Source: Alcaligenes faecalis | GTDB taxonomy: Bacteria > Pseudomonadota > Gammaproteobacteria > Burkholderiales > Burkholderiaceae_B | Direction: 5' to 3' | Length of the DNA stretch: 64,000 nt | NCBI RefSeq assembly: GCF_041521385.1 | Contig: NZ_CP168006.1 | Coordinates: 2,136,858-2,200,857 of the forward strand | Shown: positions 57,918-64,000 of the stretch, in pieces | How the letters are laid out: every line of letters begins with the position of its first letter | How positions within the stretch are numbered: the first letter of the stretch is position 1 | The notes under the pieces: generated by a model | What the model was told of the DNA's origin: nothing | What the model saw: the letters and a program-made list of their open reading frames with translations, nothing else | The model's database searches: none | Made by a program: the position numbers and the translations under genes

Positions 57918-59345
57918 ATGTATCAACATCTGGCCCTCTATATCAATGGCCAATTCCTGGACGGGCAAGGTCGCCAGACCCAGGCTGTCATCAACCCTGC
58001 CAGTGGCAGCACCTTGGGCCAACTGCCGCTGGCATCCCAGGCAGATCTGGATGCCGCTCTGGATGCCGCCCAAGCCGCGTTCAAAAGCTGGCGCCATAGC
58101 TCGCCCATGGATCGCAGTGCGATTCTGCGCAAGGTCGCGGAACTGTCGCGTGAACGCGCCCAGGAAATTGGCCGCAATCTGACACTGGACCAAGGCAAGC
58201 CCTTGGCCGAGGCGGTAGGCGAAATCCTGTCCTGCGCTGACCATGCAGATTGGCACGCCGAGGAATGCCGCCGTATTTATGGCCGCGTCATCCCCGCCCG
58301 CAACCCCAACGTGCAGCAAATGGTATTGCGTGAGCCCATTGGGGTCTGCGCCGCCTTTACACCCTGGAATTTCCCCTATAACCAAGCCATTCGTAAAATC
58401 TGCGCGGCTATTGGTGCTGGCTGCACCATCATTCTGAAAGGTCCCGAGGACTCTCCCAGCGCCGTCATGGCCATTGCCCAAGCCTTCCACGATGCCGGCC
58501 TGCCGCCCGGTGTGCTGAACATTGTCTGGGGTGTGCCACAGGAAGTGTCGGACTACCTGATCCGTTCGCCCATCGTACGTAAAGTCTCCTTTACCGGATC
58601 TGTGCCTGTAGGCAAGCAACTGGCTGCACTAGCCGGTGCTCATATGAAGCGCATCACCATGGAATTGGGCGGTCACTCGCCCGTACTGGTCTTGCCAGAT
58701 GCCGATGTAGCCCGGGCTGCTCGTCAGTTGGCTCGTTTCAAGATTCGTAACGCAGGCCAAGTTTGCATTTCGCCCACCCGTTTTTATATCCACAACGATA
58801 TTTACACGGCGTTTGTGGACCGCTTCACCGAAGAACTGGCCAATGTAAAAGTAGGTGATGGTCTGGACCCGGATACGCAGATGGGCCCCTTGGCTCACGA
58901 GCGCCGCCTGCCCATGATGCAAAAGTTTGTCGACAACGCCCGTTCTCTGGGCGGCAAAGTGTTGTTGGGCGGTGAGCAGATCAAGCGCGACGGCTTCTTT
59001 TTCTCGCCCACGGTGCTGACGGATTTACCTGATGATGCCCTGGTCATGACCGAGGAGCCCTTCGGCCCCATCGCCCCCTTGACTCGCTACAGCGATCTGG
59101 ACGATGCCATCGCCCGTGCCAACAGCCTACCCTACGGTTTGTCGGCCTATGCCTTCACGCAATCCTTGCAAGACGCGCATCGACTGGGTACCGAGCTAGA
59201 GTCTGGTATGGTCAATATCAACCACTTTGGCAGCTCTTTGCCTGAGACTCCCTTTGGCGGCGTCAAGGACAGCGGCATAGGGAGCGAAGGGGGTGCTGAA
59301 ACCTTTGACGGATACTTAGTCACCAAATTTGTGACCCAGATCTAA
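57918..59345 (+). CDS. NAD(P)-dependent aldehyde dehydrogenase (succinate-semialdehyde dehydrogenase-like)
   Basis: A 475-residue aldehyde dehydrogenase resembling the GabD/succinate-semialdehyde group. It has PWNFPYNQAIRKI, the NAD-binding SFTGSVPVGKQL, the catalytic glutamate in MELGGHSP and cysteine in NAGQVCISP, and the EEPFGP block. The start is the ATG at 57918 with GGAGAAAAGC before it; an upstream in-frame ATG at 57834 has no ribosome binding site. The substrate aldehyde is unknown. The regulator gene next to it is broken, so expression may have become constitutive. Confidence 0.92.
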   Translation: MYQHLALYINGQFLDGQGRQTQAVINPASGSTLGQLPLASQADLDAALDAAQAAFKSWRHSSPMDRSAILRKVAELSRERAQEIGRNLTLDQGKPLAEAVGEILSCADHADWHAEECRRIYGRVIPARNPNVQQMVLREPIGVCAAFTPWNFPYNQAIRKICAAIGAGCTIILKGPEDSPSAVMAIAQAFHDAGLPPGVLNIVWGVPQEVSDYLIRSPIVRKVSFTGSVPVGKQLAALAGAHMKRITMELGGHSPVLVLPDADVARAARQLARFKIRNAGQVCISPTRFYIHNDIYTAFVDRFTEELANVKVGDGLDPDTQMGPLAHERRLPMMQKFVDNARSLGGKVLLGGEQIKRDGFFFSPTVLTDLPDDALVMTEEPFGPIAPLTRYSDLDDAIARANSLPYGLSAYAFTQSLQDAHRLGTELESGMVNINHFGSSLPETPFGGVKDSGIGSEGGAETFDGYLVTKFVTQI

Positions 59346-59419
59346 GACTGGCCCCTGGCCTCGCTTTGCGGGGCTAGGGTGAACCCCTACTGTACTAACT
59401 ACGCATTCCCGTTACATTA

Positions 59420-59437
59420 TTCAAACACTCGTTTGAA
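59420..59437. promoter_or_regulatory. Candidate TetR operator before the fad operon regulator
   Basis: TTCAAAC-ACTC-GTTTGAA is a perfect 7-4-7 inverted repeat ending 14 bp upstream of the GTG start of the TetR gene. Its form, 18 bp with a four-base centre, matches operators of TetR-type fatty acid regulators such as PsrA/FadR-like proteins. Assignment to the adjacent TetR is inference. Confidence 0.65.
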
Positions 59438-59451
59438 ATTAGGAAACAACG

Positions 59452-60105
59452 GTGAAACGCTCTGATCGGACACAGTCCGCCATTCTCGATGCAGCCGAAC
59501 ATCTTTTCGCGCTGTATGGACACGAAAACACCTCCATGCGCCAAATTACGGCGCAGGCCAAGGTCAACCTGTCTGCCGTCAATTATCACTTTGGCAGTAA
59601 AGACGGACTGACGCAGGCTGTGTTCCAACGCCGCCTGAACAGCATCAATCAAGAGCGCCTGGAAAAGCTGGCTTTGTATCGCCAGCAAGCTGGTGAAGGT
59701 CCGTTGAAAGCCTCACAAGTGGTGGATGCTTTTTTTGGGCCACTGATCCGCCTGGCGGGTTCTGGCAAAGGCACACCACGCTCGTTTATTCCTTTGCCAG
59801 GGCAGGACCGCCCAGCACCGCAAGATTTCATCCAATCCATTTGTTGGGACGAACAAGTCGCCATCTTCCTGCCATTCAAGCAGGCTTTACATGAAGCCCT
59901 GCCTACCGTGCCTGAAGAAGAAATCATCTGGCGATTCCATTTCATGCTGGGTGCCACGTCTTACGCATTAATGGGCACCCAATCACTGCGTCGGGCCTTG
60001 CAATTACCCCTTAGCGACAGCCCGGAAAGTGAGCAACAACTGCAAGACCGCTTGATGAGTTTCCTGCTGGGTGGATTACGAGCGCCTTTACCCGCCAGCA
60101 CCTGA
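59452..60105 (+). CDS. TetR family regulator of the fatty acid oxidation genes
   Basis: A 217-residue TetR protein starting at a GTG, with AGGA about 8 nt upstream. The DNA-binding part is AILDAAEHLFALYGHENTSMRQITAQAKVNLSAVNYHFGSKDGL (residues 10-53). The C-terminal ligand domain is of the type common in regulators of acyl-CoA metabolism. It is 97 bp upstream of fadE on the same strand and has a palindrome just before its start, so it probably represses itself and fadE-thiolase-fadB, with a fatty acyl-CoA as inducer. The downstream spacer holds a 7-bp GCCTGAC/GTCAGGC hairpin. Confidence 0.88.
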   Translation: MKRSDRTQSAILDAAEHLFALYGHENTSMRQITAQAKVNLSAVNYHFGSKDGLTQAVFQRRLNSINQERLEKLALYRQQAGEGPLKASQVVDAFFGPLIRLAGSGKGTPRSFIPLPGQDRPAPQDFIQSICWDEQVAIFLPFKQALHEALPTVPEEEIIWRFHFMLGATSYALMGTQSLRRALQLPLSDSPESEQQLQDRLMSFLLGGLRAPLPAST

Positions 60106-60202
60106 GTTGCCCAGCCTGACTGACCGTGAGGGCCGTCAGGCCAAGCCGAAGGCGCTGCGTGGGGGCACCCTTCTTTTTTTTCTGAGCTAGTCCGGAGTTG
60201 CT

Positions 60203-62548
60203 ATGTTTGTGACCTTGCTATTGATAGTGCTAGTGCTTGGCTGCGTCTACGTTCTCAAAAACCGGAATCTACGTACCAAGTGGCTAAGCCGACCAATTTA
60301 CCGCGCTTTTTCCAGCGTTCTGCCTGCCATGTCCCAAACCGAGCGCGATGCGCTGGAAGCAGGTACGGTCTGGTGGGAAAGTGAGCTGTTTCGCGGCAAA
60401 CCCAACTGGAATACCCTGAGCTCTTATCCAGCCTACCGGCTGACTGATGAAGAGCGCAAGTTCCTGGACAATGAAGTCAATGTGGCTTGCGCCATGATTG
60501 ACGACTGGCAAGTCAGCCAGGAAGACTTCGACATGCCTGCCGAGGTCTGGAATTACCTGAAAGAAAACCGCTTCTTCAGCCTGATTATTCCCAAGGAATA
60601 CGGTGGTCGCGGTTTTTCGGCGCAAGCGCACTCGGCGGTTGTAGCCAAGCTGTCCACCCGGAACTCAGCCTTGTCCGTGTCGGTGATGGTACCCAACTCG
60701 CTGGGCCCGGCAGAATTGCTGCTGCACTACGGTACTGACGAGCAGAAACAACACTATCTGCCCCGCCTGGCTGATGGCCGTGACATTCCCGCTTTCGCAC
60801 TGACCAGCCCTTGGGCTGGTTCCGATGCCGCCTCCATTCCTGACGTAGGAATTGTCTGCAAAGGCGAATGGGAAGGTCAGGAAGTGCTGGGCATGCGCGT
60901 CACCTGGGACAAACGCTACATCACCCTGGCTCCGGTGTGCACCTTGTTGGGTCTGGCCTTCCGCCTTTATGACCCGGACGGTTTGTTGGGTGGCGAAAAA
61001 GACATAGGCATTACCTGCGCCTTGGTACCAAGCGACCACCCCGGCGTGGACACTGGCCGTCGTCACTTCCCCTTGAACGCCATGTTCATGAATGGCCCCA
61101 CCCGTGGCAAAGATGTATTCATGCCGCTGGAATTCATCATTGGTGGCCCCGACATGGCCGGCCAAGGCTGGCGCATGTTGATGGAATGTCTGGCAGCCGG
61201 CCGCTCCATCTCCCTGCCCTCCTCCTTTACCGGCATGGCCAAGCTGACCAGCCGCGCCGTGGGCGGTTACTCCGCTGTACGTACCCAATTTCGCAGCGCC
61301 ATCAGCAAGTTTGAAGGTGTGGAAGAAGCACTGGCTCGCATTGCTGGCCATACCTATGCCATGGATGCCGCCCGCACCATGACGGCTGCTGCCGTGGACC
61401 TGGGCGAGAAACCTTCCGTAGTCTCGGCCATCGTCAAATACCACGTGACTGAACGTGGGCGCATTGTAGTGAACGACGGTATGGACGTGATTGGTGGTAA
61501 AGGTATTTGCCTTGGCCCATCAAACTTCCTGGGCCGTGCTTACCAACAGATCCCCGTCGGTATTACGGTGGAAGGCGCCAATATTCTGACGCGCAGCCTG
61601 ATCATCTTCGGTCAAGGCGCCATCCGTTGCCATCCTTTCATCCTTGAAGAGATGACAGCCGCCCTGGACCCTGATCGTGAAGCCGGTTTGCATAAATTTG
61701 ACCAGGCTTTCTGGGCGCACATCCGCTACACACTGGCCAATACAGGCCGCTCCTTCTGGTTGGGTCTGGGTGGCTGGCGCTTGCTCAGTGGCCCCACCGG
61801 CACCTCCAAGGCCATGCATACCTATTACAGCCAGGCCAGCCGCTACAGTGCCGCTTTCTCCTTGCTGGCTGACGCCTCCATGCTGGTTCTGGGCGGCTCC
61901 CTGAAAATGCGTGAGCGTCTGTCCTCCCGTCTGGGGGACGTGCTCTCCGAACTGTACATGTTGAGTGCCGTGCTCAAGCGTTACCAGGACGAAGGTCGCC
62001 AGCAGGAAGATGCTCCTCTAGCGCACTGGGCGGCTCAAGATGCCTTGATGCGCGCTCAACACGCTCTGGACAAGGTACTGGAAAACTTCCCGAACCGTCC
62101 TTTGGCGGCCGTGCTGCGCTTCCTGGTTTTCCCTCTGGGTATGCGCCGTCTGGGTCCGGATGACAAGCTGGATCACACCGTTGCCAAACTGCTAACCAAG
62201 CCCGGTGCTACTCGTGATCGCCTGACGTATGACACCTACTTGCCTGAGGACGATATGGAACCCGTCGGCGCGATTGAAGCTGCCTTGCTGGCGACGCTGA
62301 ACACTCGCGATATTGACGCCAAAATCCGTCAGTTCGAGAAAAGTGGTCAATTGCAGGACAACCCCAAAGCCAACGTGCGCGATCTGGCCGAAGCCGTCTT
62401 CCAGGCCGGTGGCATCACCGCTCAGGAATACGAACAAATTCAGGCTCGGGACATCGTACGTGACCGCGTTATTGCTGTAGATGATTTCCCCTTCGATCTG
62501 CGTCGGGAAAATCCCGCCGCTGAAGCTGCCAGTGGGAGCCAGGCATGA
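60203..62548 (+). CDS. fadE: Acyl-CoA dehydrogenase FadE
   Basis: A 781-residue acyl-CoA dehydrogenase of the FadE type: an N-terminal membrane helix (LLLIVLVLGCVYVL), a long leader, then the FAD-dependent core (IIPKEYGGRGFSAQAHSAVVAKLSTRNSALSVSVMVPNSLGP; ITVEGANILTRSLIIFGQGAIRCHPF) and an extra C-terminal domain of about 200 residues found in FadE. It catalyses the first oxidation of beta-oxidation. Length is close to E. coli FadE (814). CGGAG precedes the ATG. The next gene overlaps its end (ATGA), so the operon is coupled. Confidence 0.94.
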   Translation: MFVTLLLIVLVLGCVYVLKNRNLRTKWLSRPIYRAFSSVLPAMSQTERDALEAGTVWWESELFRGKPNWNTLSSYPAYRLTDEERKFLDNEVNVACAMIDDWQVSQEDFDMPAEVWNYLKENRFFSLIIPKEYGGRGFSAQAHSAVVAKLSTRNSALSVSVMVPNSLGPAELLLHYGTDEQKQHYLPRLADGRDIPAFALTSPWAGSDAASIPDVGIVCKGEWEGQEVLGMRVTWDKRYITLAPVCTLLGLAFRLYDPDGLLGGEKDIGITCALVPSDHPGVDTGRRHFPLNAMFMNGPTRGKDVFMPLEFIIGGPDMAGQGWRMLMECLAAGRSISLPSSFTGMAKLTSRAVGGYSAVRTQFRSAISKFEGVEEALARIAGHTYAMDAARTMTAAAVDLGEKPSVVSAIVKYHVTERGRIVVNDGMDVIGGKGICLGPSNFLGRAYQQIPVGITVEGANILTRSLIIFGQGAIRCHPFILEEMTAALDPDREAGLHKFDQAFWAHIRYTLANTGRSFWLGLGGWRLLSGPTGTSKAMHTYYSQASRYSAAFSLLADASMLVLGGSLKMRERLSSRLGDVLSELYMLSAVLKRYQDEGRQQEDAPLAHWAAQDALMRAQHALDKVLENFPNRPLAAVLRFLVFPLGMRRLGPDDKLDHTVAKLLTKPGATRDRLTYDTYLPEDDMEPVGAIEAALLATLNTRDIDAKIRQFEKSGQLQDNPKANVRDLAEAVFQAGGITAQEYEQIQARDIVRDRVIAVDDFPFDLRRENPAAEAASGSQA

Positions 62549-63840
62549 GTTTTCAACCGGTCTATATTATTGACGGTGCACGCAGCCCGTTTCTGAAAGC
62601 GCGTAATGCGCCCGGCCCTTTCTCCGCTGGAGATCTGGCCGTGCAAACCGGACGCGAGCTGCTGCTGCGCCAACCCTTTGAGGCCCCGCAGCTCAGCGAG
62701 GTCATTCTGGGCTGCGCCGCCCCCTCGCCCGATGAAACCAATATTGGCCGGGTTTTGGGGCTGCGTCTGGGCACAGGTCACAAAGTGCCCGGCTGGACGG
62801 TCATGCGAAACTGCGCCTCGGGCATGCAGGCGCTGGACTCTGGCGTACAGGCCATTCAAACCGGCCGTTCGGATCTGGTGCTGGCCGGTGGCGTCGATGC
62901 GCTGTCTCACGCCCCCATCCTGTTCAGCGATGACATGGTGCGCTGGCTGGCCACCTGGGGCAAGGCCCGCAGTGTAGGCGCACGCCTGAAAGCCCTGCGC
63001 AGTCTACGCCTGTCCTACTTGAAACCTGTCATCGGCCTGCTCAAAGGGTTGACCGATCCCGTGGTCGGTTTGTCCATGGGCCAGACCGCTGAAAATCTGG
63101 CACACGAGTTTGGCATTACCCGTCAGGACATGGACGAATTTGCGGCCCGCAGCCATCGCCTGGCACTGCGCGCACAGCAAGAAAACGCGTTTGAGGAAAT
63201 CGTGCCGCTTAGCGACACGCGCGGGAATAACTACCCGCAAGATGATGGCGTACGCGAAGACTCCAACCCCGAAAAACTGGCCAAGCTGCGCCCAGTCTTT
63301 GACCCGCCCTGGGGCAATATCACAGCCGGCAACAGCTCGCAGGTCACTGACGGCGCAGCCCTGCTGATTCTGGCCAGCGAAGCTGCCGTCAAGGAACATC
63401 AGCTCAAGCCCATTGGCCGCATTGTGGATGCACAATGGGCCGGCCTGGACCCAGCCACCATGGGCCTGGGCCCCGTTTTTGCCGCAACGCCTATTTTGGA
63501 GCGCAACCGTCTTGCCTTAAATGGCCCGGATTTGTGGGAAATCAACGAGGCCTTTGCAGCACAAGTCCTAGCATGTCGTGCTGCATGGGACGACCAGGAG
63601 TGGTGCCAAAAACACCTGGATCGTGATGCGTTGGGACTGCTGGATATGGACAAGCTCAATGTGGACGGCGGCGCCATTGCGATCGGCCACCCAGTGGGTG
63701 CCTCCGGCGCCCGAATTGTGCTGCATTGCTTGAACGCCCTGCGTCGTCGCAACCTGCGCCTAGGCATGGCCGCTATTTGTATTGGCGGCGGTCAAGGCGG
63801 CGCCATGCTGATCGAATCGCTGCAAGGAACTGAATCATGA
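62545..63840 (+). CDS. Acetyl-CoA acyltransferase (thiolase, FadI/FadA-type)
   Basis: A 431-residue thiolase. The nucleophilic cysteine is in RNCASGMQALDSG, the catalytic histidine in GGAIAIGHPVGASGAR, and the second cysteine in CIGGGQGGA. The sequence MSFQPVYIIDGARSPFLKA and its length resemble the FadI-type subunit. It cleaves 3-ketoacyl-CoA to acetyl-CoA in beta-oxidation. Its ATG overlaps the fadE stop by four bases, and its own stop overlaps the next start, giving three coupled genes. Confidence 0.94.
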   Translation: MSFQPVYIIDGARSPFLKARNAPGPFSAGDLAVQTGRELLLRQPFEAPQLSEVILGCAAPSPDETNIGRVLGLRLGTGHKVPGWTVMRNCASGMQALDSGVQAIQTGRSDLVLAGGVDALSHAPILFSDDMVRWLATWGKARSVGARLKALRSLRLSYLKPVIGLLKGLTDPVVGLSMGQTAENLAHEFGITRQDMDEFAARSHRLALRAQQENAFEEIVPLSDTRGNNYPQDDGVREDSNPEKLAKLRPVFDPPWGNITAGNSSQVTDGAALLILASEAAVKEHQLKPIGRIVDAQWAGLDPATMGLGPVFAATPILERNRLALNGPDLWEINEAFAAQVLACRAAWDDQEWCQKHLDRDALGLLDMDKLNVDGGAIAIGHPVGASGARIVLHCLNALRRRNLRLGMAAICIGGGQGGAMLIESLQGTES

Positions 63841-64000
63841 TGCCCGTCGCTACCTTGGATCTGCAAAACTTCACGCTGTACACGGACGATCAGCATATTG
63901 CCTGGCTGAAAATCGATTGTGTGGGCAGTTCAGTCAACCGACTCTCGGCAGCGGTTCTACAGGAACTGAATCAGGCGCTGGACTACCTGGGCAGCCATCC
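63837..64000 (+). CDS. 3-hydroxyacyl-CoA dehydrogenase/enoyl-CoA hydratase (FadB/FadJ-type, partial)
   Basis: The first 54 codons before the window ends: MMPVATLDLQNF, then AWLKIDCVGSSVNRLSAAVLQELNQALDYL. This is the start of the enoyl-CoA hydratase (crotonase) domain of a two-domain FadB/FadJ protein. The start codon overlaps the thiolase stop (ATGA); a second ATG follows at once. Its place after fadE and thiolase supports the call. The dehydrogenase domain is not visible. Confidence 0.82.
   Translation, partial: MMPVATLDLQNFTLYTDDQHIAWLKIDCVGSSVNRLSAAVLQELNQALDYLGSH

Overview
The window reads as a piece of a betaproteobacterial chromosome, most likely from the Alcaligenaceae (an Alcaligenes- or Bordetella-like organism). 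I base this on protein similarity as I recall it and on gene order: ssb beside an MFS gene and divergent from uvrA, dgt-aroB-aroK divergent from mrcA, System II cytochrome c maturation genes beside a cytochrome c4 gene, yihA-hemB-dsbD-cutA, and infA between secY and rpmJ. I saw no tRNA, rRNA, CRISPR array, insertion sequence or prophage.

Layout. 1-6.7 kb: a Bcr/CflA drug exporter with a TetR regulator and a perfect 28-bp palindromic operator; a ferritin-like protein; a ChrB N-terminal-domain protein overlapping an MFS gene; ssb and another MFS gene. 6.8-16.7 kb: housekeeping genes uvrA, dgt, aroB, aroK, mrcA, a 44-residue LptM-type lipoprotein and lysA. 16.9-20.8 kb: a large GGDEF/EAL membrane protein, then a 1-kb gene-free stretch holding a hexamer repeat and a 232-bp palindrome. 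20.8-29.4 kb: ccsB-resB, cytochrome c4, yihA-hemB, dsbD, cutA. 29.5-32.3 kb: an AraC regulator with a flavin reductase and a luciferase-like monooxygenase. 33-42 kb: the alpha and spc ribosomal protein operons (rplN through rplQ) with secY, infA, rpmJ and rpoA, without the S10 operon upstream.

42.2-56.0 kb is the most interesting region: a complete LapA/LapD/LapG-type adhesion system on one strand. It encodes a TolC-family outer membrane protein, a 73-residue protein of unknown function, a type I secretion ABC transporter, an HlyD-family adaptor, a LuxR-type regulator, a 1544-residue RTX adhesin with an N-terminal retention module, the periplasmic protease LapG and the c-di-GMP receptor LapD. 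The adhesin carries a TAAV site suited to LapG cleavage, LapG keeps its Cys-His-Asp triad, and LapD has lost the catalytic GGDEF and EAL residues as expected of a receptor. The working model, by analogy with Pseudomonas and Bordetella bronchiseptica, is that high c-di-GMP lets LapD hold LapG so the adhesin stays on the surface, and low c-di-GMP frees LapG to cut it off.

56.0-57.7 kb is a decaying AT-rich interval with a lone terminator, a HAD phosphatase fragment and a frameshifted RpiR regulator. 57.9-64 kb holds an aldehyde dehydrogenase and a TetR-controlled fatty acid beta-oxidation operon (fadE, thiolase, start of a fadB/fadJ-type gene) running off the window.
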